Part shown: one piece after another, positions 56,384 through 64,000 of the stretch | Position numbering within the stretch: position 1 is the stretch's first letter | Layout: each line of letters starts with the position of its first letter | Assembly (NCBI RefSeq): GCF_000022525.1 | Contig: NC_013009.1 | Coordinates: 372,001 to 436,000, forward strand | DNA from: Neorickettsia risticii str. Illinois | Lineage (GTDB): Bacteria; Pseudomonadota; Alphaproteobacteria; Rickettsiales; Anaplasmataceae | DNA: 64,000 nucleotides | Direction of reading: 5' to 3' | The notes under the pieces: model-generated | What the model saw: the letters and a program-made list of their open reading frames with translations, nothing else | What the model was told of the DNA's origin: nothing | The model's database searches: none | Position numbers and translations under genes: made by a program

Positions 56384-58842
56384 GTATAATTTGCTTTTGC
56401 TTCCCTGAGAGTCTCGAATATCGTTTTATTATCAAAGAAGATTCTCGGTTTCCACAGGCTACCTTCAACATTAATGTCAACGGCGATTGGATTGCCGTTA
56501 AGATTAAAGAAAACACGTGCAATAGAGGAATTTTTCATATCAATAAGACCGAAATGCGATGAAAAAACACCACTAGTTGCCTGGGTTATAAAACTAAGTG
56601 ATGCACCTATAATACCGTTGGCAATGTTTCCTGAACCGTCAATTTGAAAGAGGGGAGTAGCCTTCTCAAAGAAACCAACTCTGATAACCTCATCCAATTC
56701 TTTTATTGAATTTGCTTCAACTAGTTTCTCTGGAAGACCATCTATATCACCCCCTTCTAGAGAAATACTAGGAGCATTAAAAGTGATTTTGCCGTTCAGA
56801 TTTCTAACTATTTGAGCAATACTAAAACCTTTAGAAGAAAGATCACCCCGGATATTTGCTTTGCCAGAGACGTAATCGATTTTGAAATGTTTTTTTAAAA
56901 GTTCTCCGAGATCTAGGTTAACGGCCGCTATCGATGCAATGATGCTATTTTGTCCTTGGGTAAAAGTGAGATTTGCAACCATTTCAAGGAGTAAGTCTTC
57001 TTTTTTGACAGAGAACTTAGTTAGTTTGAGTGTTCCATTTTCTGTCTCTGCTGAAATTGCAAGATTCAAAGGGGGCTCTTCATTATTGATAGCAAAAATA
57101 TTATTACACTTGAGATTAAACTTGCCACTTAGATTATTAGGAATATAAGGGAAAGAATCTTCGTTCCACTGTATTTTGAAATCTTTGTTGTTTTCTTTTA
57201 GAACGTTAAACAGGCTCGGGGGCTCAATTATGCTTTTATCGAATTTATTTCCATCAAGATCTATTTCTAGAATATTTGCATCCTGAGCAAACCTCACCCT
57301 CCCTGTAAAACCCATTTTATCCGAATCTACAGATATATATGAAGCATTATTCCTATTTTTTATGTGGTGAACAAAATCAATATGGGAGATTTCATTCTTT
57401 CCAATTTTTGTATTTTCTAGCTCGAACCTGACCACCGTATCCAATTCACTAAAGTGATCAAGGAATGCACGAACATTGTCTTTGATAAGCTCTTTTAGCT
57501 CCAGCGAGCTGGCTTTGAAATCAGTCCTTATTTTCTTTAGGAGTCGATTGTACTGAATTACTGCATCAACCGCTATTTCATCTGTGAGAAATTTACCACT
57601 ATTAATGAGGAACATATCCGGGGCAAAAATAAAATTAACTGAAAAATTGAACTGCTTTCCTATCAAATTTGTAATATCCACATACCTCGTCAATAGTGGT
57701 GTACCGTTGATCCATTCAGGAACTGTACCAACGCAGTTCCCCTCTGCACGTAGGATAGGATGTTCCCTCAGATTTCTTTCGACAACACCTTTTGCAGTAA
57801 ACGTCCAATTTTTTGATTGAGAAGAAAAATTATCAATATACGAGAACTTACCTTTATCAATGAAATCAAATTGGATCCCTACAGTTTCGGCCTCCCTAAG
57901 CTTAATTTCGTGTGCAACAAACTTTAATTCTCCTTCCCCAAGAAAGTCTCTTTGGATATTTAGAAATGCTAAAAGAGTTCCTTCGGGTGAGCTATTTGTT
58001 ACACGGCTTAGGTCCACATAACTACTATTGATCTCAACTTTATTTTTTTCGTTATTTTGCGAGACATTGATCACCGACTTCACTAAGTCCGAATCAATCG
58101 TTATCAAATAGTTGTTTTTGTTCTGTTCGTAGTGACTACCAATGACGAAGCTGCTATCTTCCTTCGGGTGATAGGAAATACCTGTAAATGTAGAGAGGAT
58201 TCTAAGTAGATCGTTCCCGCTGCCCGAAATGTGTTTTTCTTTTTCTGAAAGCAATACCTCTATTTTATCCTTCTTACTCGAGAGCTTTACAAGCGATTGG
58301 TTTTTTTCTTTTTCCAGGCTTAAAAGAATGTTGTAAGACACTTTATCAGGTCTACCAACTTCACCAGAAAATAGGACTTCTTTCTCTGAAGCAGAAAATG
58401 TCCCATTTTTTATGTAAGTGTTAATTGAATAATCGGGGACAATGAGCTCTACATTTTGAAAGTGTAAGTTGTGAAACTTCAGCACAGGGAATTCATTCGT
58501 GTCGCTTAATGTGACTTTTCCATTTTTGAGCACAATTTTCGAAATCCGAGGCTTGCCGAAAATGAATGAACTTGGTTCGAAGTCTATATCAAGTTCTTCG
58601 AACATATACCGGGATCCAGACACATGCTGAAGAAAATTTAAGGATGTAATTTTCAACCCCAGATTTAAAAAATTGATGGATATATCACCATGAACTTCGA
58701 TATTTCCACCGAGTAGATGGCTTATTTCATCGAGGTATTCTCTCTTATGAGAGTTAAGTTTTATAACAAATCCGCCAAGAAAACATAAAATCATCATCAA
58801 AAGAAAACAAACGACAATTTTAGGAAGACGGTAAGAAGCCAT
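56380..58842 (-). CDS. AsmA-family protein
   Basis: 820 residues. One N-terminal membrane helix (LPKIVVCFLLMMILCFLGGFVI) anchors a long, beta-rich periplasmic domain: the early KITSLNFLQ and repeated strands resemble the chorein-like lipid-transport groove of AsmA/TamB-type proteins, and the C-terminal NLNGKITFNAPSISLEGGDIDGL with VRVGFFEKATPLFQIDGSG matches the AsmA_2 tail. A role in phospholipid transfer to the outer membrane is known for E. coli relatives and inferred here. Overlaps lnt by four bases. Confidence 0.85.
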   Translation of the reverse strand: MASYRLPKIVVCFLLMMILCFLGGFVIKLNSHKREYLDEISHLLGGNIEVHGDISINFLNLGLKITSLNFLQHVSGSRYMFEELDIDFEPSSFIFGKPRISKIVLKNGKVTLSDTNEFPVLKFHNLHFQNVELIVPDYSINTYIKNGTFSASEKEVLFSGEVGRPDKVSYNILLSLEKEKNQSLVKLSSKKDKIEVLLSEKEKHISGSGNDLLRILSTFTGISYHPKEDSSFVIGSHYEQNKNNYLITIDSDLVKSVINVSQNNEKNKVEINSSYVDLSRVTNSSPEGTLLAFLNIQRDFLGEGELKFVAHEIKLREAETVGIQFDFIDKGKFSYIDNFSSQSKNWTFTAKGVVERNLREHPILRAEGNCVGTVPEWINGTPLLTRYVDITNLIGKQFNFSVNFIFAPDMFLINSGKFLTDEIAVDAVIQYNRLLKKIRTDFKASSLELKELIKDNVRAFLDHFSELDTVVRFELENTKIGKNEISHIDFVHHIKNRNNASYISVDSDKMGFTGRVRFAQDANILEIDLDGNKFDKSIIEPPSLFNVLKENNKDFKIQWNEDSFPYIPNNLSGKFNLKCNNIFAINNEEPPLNLAISAETENGTLKLTKFSVKKEDLLLEMVANLTFTQGQNSIIASIAAVNLDLGELLKKHFKIDYVSGKANIRGDLSSKGFSIAQIVRNLNGKITFNAPSISLEGGDIDGLPEKLVEANSIKELDEVIRVGFFEKATPLFQIDGSGNIANGIIGASLSFITQATSGVFSSHFGLIDMKNSSIARVFFNLNGNPIAVDINVEGSLWKPRIFFDNKTIFETLREAKANYT

Positions 58843-58980
58843 ATTCGAAACCAGAGGATAAAACTAAAGAAGATTAACAGAAAAACTCTCTCCCAATTAA
58901 AGCTAGCAAATAAAATACTAAAAATCGTTGTTCTGCAGAGAGATAGATGATAGTTTTGTTGCTGTCATTCCCGTATTTAC

Positions 58981-60099
58981 ATGAGTTTTCCCAAAACACA
59001 CGGCCGTATTGTATATTACATGGAAGCGGCAGTAAATGCTTCGCTTTTTGGACAAGGTTTTACTGCTGATAATCCCTCTGTTGGATGCATTATCGTGAAG
59101 GATGACGAGGTAGTTGGAAAAGGTGTCACTGGGATTAATGGTTCTCCACATGCGGAAGCGGTTGCTCTGAAAGTTGCCGGTATAAAGGCAAGAGGCGCCG
59201 ACTTGTACACCACACTCGAGCCCTGTGCACATCACGGGAGAACAGCACCTTGCACAGATTTAATTATTGGATCCGGAATAAAGAACGTCTTTATCGGAAC
59301 TAGGGATCCAGATACCAGAGTTAACGGTAAAGGGATACAAAAGCTTCGGGAAAGTGGAATTGTTGTTACTACTGGAATTTTAAAAAGGGAGTGCTGTATT
59401 AGCAACATAGGGTATTTTTACCGTCAAGTTTTTGGGAAACCATTTGTTACCCTTAAGACTGCAACTACCCTTGATGGAAAAATTGCTTGTTTTAATGGCA
59501 AAAGCACTTGGATTACGAGTCCTGCTCTGAGGAGAACAGTACACATGCTAAGACGTATATCTTCGTCTGTTATGATTAGCTATTCAACTCTTAAACATGA
59601 TGATCCACAGCTTAGCTGTAGGCTACCTGGTGTGAAAAAAGAGTCGATTAAAGTAGTGCTTGATACTCGAGGTGAAATTTCTTCTCCTAATTTTAAAATC
59701 TTTAATGACGGCATTGTCTGGTCATTCGGTAAAAAAAATACATTCAAACATAAGAATTTCTTTAATTTTGAAGCTAATCTAAACGGGGAAAAGTTGGATC
59801 TGGGAGACATCTTACAGCAACTTGGAACGATGGGTATTAATAGCGTGTTGGTAGAATGTGGAGGCAAATTATTTTCGTCGTTTGTAAATGGAAATTTATT
59901 CGATCAGATTATCTGGTTTAGATCCAATAAAGTTGCTGGTGGTGATGCACTGAGTTGTTGCAGTAATTTGAATTTCGATCATCCTTCGAAGTTTATTAAA
60001 TTAAGAAAAACCAACGAAATAAAAATTCACGATGAATCAGTTGAGTTTTTCGCTAATGATAATTCTGGGAGATTCAATACTGTTTTAGGAAGTTTATAG
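58981..60099 (+). CDS. ribD: Bifunctional riboflavin deaminase/reductase RibD
   Basis: Second and third steps of riboflavin synthesis. Deaminase zinc site HAEAVAL and PCAHHGRTAPC in the first ~145 residues; reductase domain with TLKTATTLDGKIACFNGKSTWIT and LVECGGKLFSSF. 372 residues, usual. Divergent from the AsmA-lnt operon; convergent with ligA. Confidence 0.94.
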   Translation: MSFPKTHGRIVYYMEAAVNASLFGQGFTADNPSVGCIIVKDDEVVGKGVTGINGSPHAEAVALKVAGIKARGADLYTTLEPCAHHGRTAPCTDLIIGSGIKNVFIGTRDPDTRVNGKGIQKLRESGIVVTTGILKRECCISNIGYFYRQVFGKPFVTLKTATTLDGKIACFNGKSTWITSPALRRTVHMLRRISSSVMISYSTLKHDDPQLSCRLPGVKKESIKVVLDTRGEISSPNFKIFNDGIVWSFGKKNTFKHKNFFNFEANLNGEKLDLGDILQQLGTMGINSVLVECGGKLFSSFVNGNLFDQIIWFRSNKVAGGDALSCCSNLNFDHPSKFIKLRKTNEIKIHDESVEFFANDNSGRFNTVLGSL

Positions 60100-60122
60100 T
60101 AGCTAAAAAATCACTTTATCCA

Positions 60123-62135
60123 TTAGTTGGAGCTTGTATCTCTCTTAAGAGCAGGTGTGTTGTTCCCAGTTGTGAATTCTATGAGGGTTTTTTCTTCTAT
60201 GATTGCAATACCAAGTTCATTGGCTTTTACTAATTTTGAGCCCGCCTTTTCTCCAGCTACAACATAGTCGACTTGCTTGGAAACACTGTTCAAAACTATA
60301 CCACCAGCTTTTTTTACGATCTCTTTTGCTTCTTCTCTAGTAATTGAGAGAAGCGTACCTGTAAAAACAAATTTTTTCCCACTAAGTGGGCCACCTATAC
60401 TAATGGCATGATCAGTAATCATGACGTGATTAGATAAACTTTTTACCATATTGCAATTATCTGGATCACTGAAAAAATCCAGTAAAGATTCACAGACACA
60501 ACTTCCCATACCATCGAGATTCCTGATCTCATTTTCAGTTTGAGTGTCGTCTTTGAGTATGGACATTTTGTCAAACCAGTTGGCAAAACTTTTGAACTGC
60601 TGTGCAAGCATATAAGCAGTCTTTTCACCTACATTTTTTATTCCAAGGCTAAAAATAAATTTTTCCAAACTTATTTTCCGAGACTTCTCAATGCTTGTGA
60701 GAATATTATCTACTGATTTTTCTCCCCAACCATCATATTTTTTGATCTCATCTCTGTGCTTATCTAAGCAAAAAATATCTGCTGGTTCTGAAATAAATTC
60801 CTTCTCAATAAAAAAAGAAATGTGTGATGTCCCTATACCATCTATATCGAATGCTTGCGCTGAGACAAGATGTTTTATTTGCTGTATTACCTGTTCAGTA
60901 CATTTTTTGCGATTATTGCAACGAATCGCCGCTTCGTTATTTTTTCTTATCAGTGTAGAAGAACAGGATGGACATTTATCAGGAAAGATAAACCTCTCCT
61001 GATTAGTTCTATACGAGATGTCTACTTCAAGTACTTTTGGAATGACGTCTCCAGCTCTTTCTACGGTTACCAGATCTCCTTCGCGGATGTCTTTTCTTGC
61101 TAGTTCGTCTTCGTTGTATAGGCTTGCCCTTGATATAACAACTCCGCCTATGGTAATCGGTTTTAAGTGAGCAACCGGCGTGATGATACCTGTACGCCCA
61201 ACGCTGAGCTTAATTTTTTCAAGTATAGTCTTGCCTCGATGTGAGGGAAATTTATGCGCTATGGCCCATCTAGGTGCATCTGATAGCGTGCCCAGCCTCG
61301 CATGTAACTTGAGGTTATTCACCTTGTAAACCAGCCCATCTATATCGTACTTGATTTGCGAGCGTCCACGATAAACTGAATCGTAAAAGCTCATGATTTC
61401 AGGCACTTTTGATGAAGCTAGTCTCAACGGATTTGTCATAAAACCGCGCTCACTGAGAAAATGTAACACATCTTCCTGATGTTCTATTCCATCGATTTTG
61501 CTGATGCTATAAGCGAAGTATTGCAGATTGCGTTCCTTCGTTATTTCAGGATTAAGTTGCCTAAGTGACCCCGCAGCAGCATTCCGAGGATTTGAAAAGC
61601 CTTCAAGAGTTTGAAAAGTATCATGGTCAAGGAAAACTTCTCCACGTACTTCCAAAAGATCTGGTACATCCACAATTTCTATAGGGAACCCATTGATAAC
61701 TTTCATGTTATCAATAATGTTTTCTCCTATTTTCCCGTCTCCTCTTGTTGCACAAGAGAGCAGTTTTCCATTGATGTAACGTGCAGAAAATGACACGCCA
61801 TCTATTTTAGGCTCACATAGGAATTCAAGTTCATTTTTGAGATTAAGGAATCTTTTTGTTCTTTCTATGTACTCTACCAGTTCTTCTTCCGAGAAGATGT
61901 TGCGTAATGAAAGCATAGGAGACAAGTGTTTGACTTTTTGGAACTTCTCGGAAGCAGGATAGCCAATAACCACCGGAAAGCCTAGACTCGGATTTGCTTC
62001 CAGAAGCTTAAGATAACGGCCCTTAATGGAATCATATTCAGCATCTGTTATCTCCGGACTATCATCTTGATAGTACTTCTTATTGTGTCGTAGGAGTTTC
62101 TCGTAAAGCTCTTGAATTTCCTTCTTTGCTTTCAT
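60123..62135 (-). CDS. ligA: NAD-dependent DNA ligase
   Basis: Seals nicks in replication and repair. The adenylation domain has the nucleophile Lys in CEPKIDGVSF and GEVFL; then an OB domain, a Cys4 zinc finger (CPSC and the later C...C pair in IRCNNRKKC), HhH repeats, and a C-terminal BRCT domain beginning GGPLSGKKFVFTG. 670 residues, normal. Last gene of an rpmE-carA-folB-ligA minus-strand run with gaps or overlaps under 25 bases. Confidence 0.95.
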   Translation of the reverse strand: MKAKKEIQELYEKLLRHNKKYYQDDSPEITDAEYDSIKGRYLKLLEANPSLGFPVVIGYPASEKFQKVKHLSPMLSLRNIFSEEELVEYIERTKRFLNLKNELEFLCEPKIDGVSFSARYINGKLLSCATRGDGKIGENIIDNMKVINGFPIEIVDVPDLLEVRGEVFLDHDTFQTLEGFSNPRNAAAGSLRQLNPEITKERNLQYFAYSISKIDGIEHQEDVLHFLSERGFMTNPLRLASSKVPEIMSFYDSVYRGRSQIKYDIDGLVYKVNNLKLHARLGTLSDAPRWAIAHKFPSHRGKTILEKIKLSVGRTGIITPVAHLKPITIGGVVISRASLYNEDELARKDIREGDLVTVERAGDVIPKVLEVDISYRTNQERFIFPDKCPSCSSTLIRKNNEAAIRCNNRKKCTEQVIQQIKHLVSAQAFDIDGIGTSHISFFIEKEFISEPADIFCLDKHRDEIKKYDGWGEKSVDNILTSIEKSRKISLEKFIFSLGIKNVGEKTAYMLAQQFKSFANWFDKMSILKDDTQTENEIRNLDGMGSCVCESLLDFFSDPDNCNMVKSLSNHVMITDHAISIGGPLSGKKFVFTGTLLSITREEAKEIVKKAGGIVLNSVSKQVDYVVAGEKAGSKLVKANELGIAIIEEKTLIEFTTGNNTPALKRDTSSN

Positions 62136-62149
62136 TGAACGTGGTGCTT

Positions 62150-62476
62150 TTAAGAACCGGTTTCACTATCATATTCCACCTGCACGGAGGCAGACTCAAG
62201 CAGTTTAAAAAAAGACGGTTTTTTTACTTCAAGTGATAATTTAATTGGAGCAAAACAATTAATCAGTGTTGCAGCAAGAGTCTCTGCTAAGTCCTCAACA
62301 TACTCAAAATGCACATCAGCAACGGACAAGGCAAGGCGTTCAAGAATCAAGCTGTAATCAAGTAACTTATCTGAATAGAGAGTAATGTTAACCAAAACTA
62401 TTCTTCTCACAACCCTTTCCCAAGAACGGATTCCTAATCCCGTATGTAGAGTAATTCTATTGAGAACTAATTTCAT
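62150..62476 (-). CDS. folB: Dihydroneopterin aldolase
   Basis: Makes 6-hydroxymethyl-dihydropterin in the folate pathway. LNRITLHTGLGIRSWERVVRR and the FEYVEDLAETLA segment (with the catalytic region's Glu) followed by SLEVKKP, all as in FolB. About 108 residues. Start: ATG at 62476, which overlaps the end of carA by 20 bases; the longer frame from 62509 adds residues that FolB lacks. Confidence 0.82.
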   Translation of the reverse strand: MKLVLNRITLHTGLGIRSWERVVRRIVLVNITLYSDKLLDYSLILERLALSVADVHFEYVEDLAETLAATLINCFAPIKLSLEVKKPSFFKLLESASVQVEYDSETGS

Positions 62477-63566
62477 CAAAAAATTTAGTAAAGATATAGT
62501 GAGAGTCATGCGTCCCTGGCGAACCTTCAGGATGATATTGAACAGAAAAGATTTTTCTGTCTTTTATCTTGATTCCCTCCACAGAACGGTCAAACAAGGA
62601 TCTGTGTGTAACAATAATATCTTTATTATTTAACGTCGATTCGTCTAATACAAAACCGTGATTTTGACTTGTGATTTCTACCTTTTGCGTCTCAAGATTG
62701 ATAACAGGGTGATTAGTTCCTCTATGTCCTACAAGCATCTTTCTTGTTTTACATCCAAATGCGAGAAGCAGTAACTGGTGTCCTAGACAGATTCCTAAGA
62801 CCGGTAAATTAGATGCAAGAACTCTTGAAAAATCCTCACACAACTGTAAGTACGTCGCAGACGGATCACCCGGACCATTCGAGAGGACGATGCCAGCAAA
62901 GTCCTCCGACTCCAAAGCAGACGAAAACCCTTTTTTTCCATCTACTACCACAACTGCAAAATATTTTTCCAGATTTCTTATGATGCCGTCCTTTATGCCA
63001 AAGTCGACTACACAGACTTTCTTTCTCTTATCACCAGCACAGTAGGGTGAGCATCGCGCATTTCCACTTGCAGATATAGCTAACTCATTTCCATTCATAT
63101 CCTCAGCTTCTCTAAGAAGTGAGAGAGCTTCATCTACACCGATGTCATTAATGGGAAAAATGATACCGCCCTGATTACCCTTTAGGCGAACTAACCGAGT
63201 AATCGCACGCGTATCAACTCCGTATATTGCTGCAATACCATTATCTTCTAGCCAGCTAGAAAAGCTTCTTATCTTCAAATGATGCAAGAAATCCTGTGGC
63301 CTTTCTCGAAAAATCAGTCCCCTAGCAAAAACACGGGAAGACTCATTGTCACAGGAATTAATTGCAACATTCCCAATATGGGGAAAAGCAAAAAGAATGA
63401 TTTGACCAGAGAAAGAGGGATCAGTGATGGTATGCTGGTAGCCTGTCATACCAGTAGTGAAACATACCTCACCAACCGCAACGCCCCTCCTGCCATACGA
63501 AAATCCGAAAAAACACTCACCACCGGCAAAAGCGAGACAGCTATCGTATGACAAGTTCTTGTTCAT
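62457..63566 (-). CDS. carA: Carbamoyl phosphate synthase, small (glutaminase) subunit
   Basis: Delivers ammonia for carbamoyl phosphate (pyrimidines, arginine). The N-terminal CPSase domain is followed by a class I amidotransferase: IVLSNGPGDPSA, Cys in LGICLGHQLL, GTNHPVINLET, SQNHGFV, and His/Glu in VQYHPEGSPGTHDS. 369 residues. carB is not in the window. It follows rpmE by 12 bases. Confidence 0.95.
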   Translation of the reverse strand: MNKNLSYDSCLAFAGGECFFGFSYGRRGVAVGEVCFTTGMTGYQHTITDPSFSGQIILFAFPHIGNVAINSCDNESSRVFARGLIFRERPQDFLHHLKIRSFSSWLEDNGIAAIYGVDTRAITRLVRLKGNQGGIIFPINDIGVDEALSLLREAEDMNGNELAISASGNARCSPYCAGDKRKKVCVVDFGIKDGIIRNLEKYFAVVVVDGKKGFSSALESEDFAGIVLSNGPGDPSATYLQLCEDFSRVLASNLPVLGICLGHQLLLLAFGCKTRKMLVGHRGTNHPVINLETQKVEITSQNHGFVLDESTLNNKDIIVTHRSLFDRSVEGIKIKDRKIFSVQYHPEGSPGTHDSHYIFTKFFDEISSQ

Positions 63567-63577
63567 CCTCGAGCAAA

Positions 63578-63808
63578 TTACATGAAGTCCTCTCCAAACT
63601 TCTCCTTGAATTTATTGACCTTACTAGTGGACCTGATGCTTGTAGAAGCAGATTTTGTCCAGGCCGGGTGAGTTTCAGGAGGCCAGTCGCCAGCATTGTG
63701 AACAATAACCTCACCTTCTTTACCAATGGTTGACTTTACTTTGAGTCTCATTCCATTGGTAAATTCAAGGATAACATCGTACACTGCCGGATGAATGTTT
63801 TTTTTCAT
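63578..63808 (-). CDS. rpmE: 50S ribosomal protein L31
   Basis: MKKNIHPAVYDVILEFTNG opens as L31 does, and HPAWTKSASTSIRSTSKVNKFKEKFG closes it. The CxxC zinc motifs of many L31 proteins are missing, so this is a zinc-independent (C-) form. 76 residues. Head of the carA-folB-ligA run. Confidence 0.9.
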   Translation of the reverse strand: MKKNIHPAVYDVILEFTNGMRLKVKSTIGKEGEVIVHNAGDWPPETHPAWTKSASTSIRSTSKVNKFKEKFGEDFM

Positions 63809-63876
63809 GAGCTAAGACTCTTCGGATCGACAACGGAATAACATTCTAACCGAGTAAACCAGTTTCAGCAACCGAG

Positions 63877-64000
63877 TTAATGTCCTCCCAAAAAATCAAA
63901 ATCCATAAAACCATAAATCGTAGTAGAGCATTCACCGCCGTTGCGAATAATCTCGTCCCGTTCTTCCGGAGTCGGATCTACCACGTGCTCTTTTCCATCC
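63877..64000 (-). CDS. C-terminal end of an unrecognised protein
   Basis: The right edge cuts this gene. 40 codons remain in an open frame ending TAA at 63877: an acidic HVVDPTPEERDEIIRNGGEC segment and a GFMDFDFLGGH terminus. I do not recognise the family. Confidence 0.55.
   Translation of the reverse strand, partial: DGKEHVVDPTPEERDEIIRNGGECSTTIYGFMDFDFLGGH

Noticed and set aside
61611-61793. Short plus-strand frames inside ligA and the AsmA gene
   Set aside because: No start signals and no recognised features; shadows of conserved coding sequence.

Overview
The window looks like a piece of the small, compact genome of an obligate intracellular alphaproteobacterium of the Anaplasmataceae. 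Neorickettsia is my best guess, by inference rather than a search. Support: a circularly permuted two-piece tmRNA gene followed by an alphaproteobacterial SspB adaptor; scattered housekeeping operons with little synteny; a giant ankyrin-repeat gene; a CADD-type para-aminobenzoate synthase as in Chlamydia and intracellular Rickettsiales; a rickettsial-type retropepsin; single leftover phage and IS genes; and A+T-rich intergenic DNA. No rRNA, CRISPR array or intact prophage is present. One tRNA (His) and one tmRNA were found.

Layout. 0-4 kb: end of dxr, obgE, a degenerate SDR protein and a XerC-type recombinase. 4-8 kb: purQ and a 917-residue protein with 25-residue repeats and a C-terminal membrane hairpin. 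8-13.5 kb: extended ACP-fabF, hemF, a retropepsin and an inverse-autotransporter-like surface protein. 13.8-19.6 kb: an IscA-type protein with an insert, dgt behind a ~95 bp tandem duplication, recO, ssrA-sspB, lpd, yraN. 19.8-26.5 kb (minus): mgtE, an orphan HK97 capsid gene, addA, mnmA. 26.6-29.3 kb (plus): a CHCC zinc-finger protein, dnaQ, pepP. 29.4-33.3 kb (minus): ABHD10-like hydrolase, cycM, purN, pepA, tRNA-His. 33.6-40.5 kb: aspS, a truncated murF, pstA with an FbpC-like ATPase, tatA, thiG. 40.8-47 kb: folP, folK, metK, an InsA-like gene, ebfC, dnaX and the CADD-like gene. 47-55 kb: htpG and a ~5.8 kb ankyrin region split by a frameshift. 55-64 kb: lnt-asmA, ribD, and the rpmE-carA-folB-ligA operon.

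How the genes fit together. Folate synthesis is well represented (folB, folK, folP and the CADD-like protein in place of PabABC), and its one-carbon products feed purine synthesis (purN, purQ) and, more broadly, methyl metabolism (metK). Cofactor genes ribD, thiG and hemF suggest the cell makes its own vitamins and haem. The tmRNA/SspB pair forms a ribosome-rescue and tag-delivery module for ClpXP. Host-interaction candidates are the giant ankyrin protein, the repeat protein with a C-terminal membrane anchor, and the inverse-autotransporter-like protein. Lnt and TatA serve the envelope. Gene decay is visible in murF, the split ankyrin gene, and the solitary capsid and InsA-like genes.
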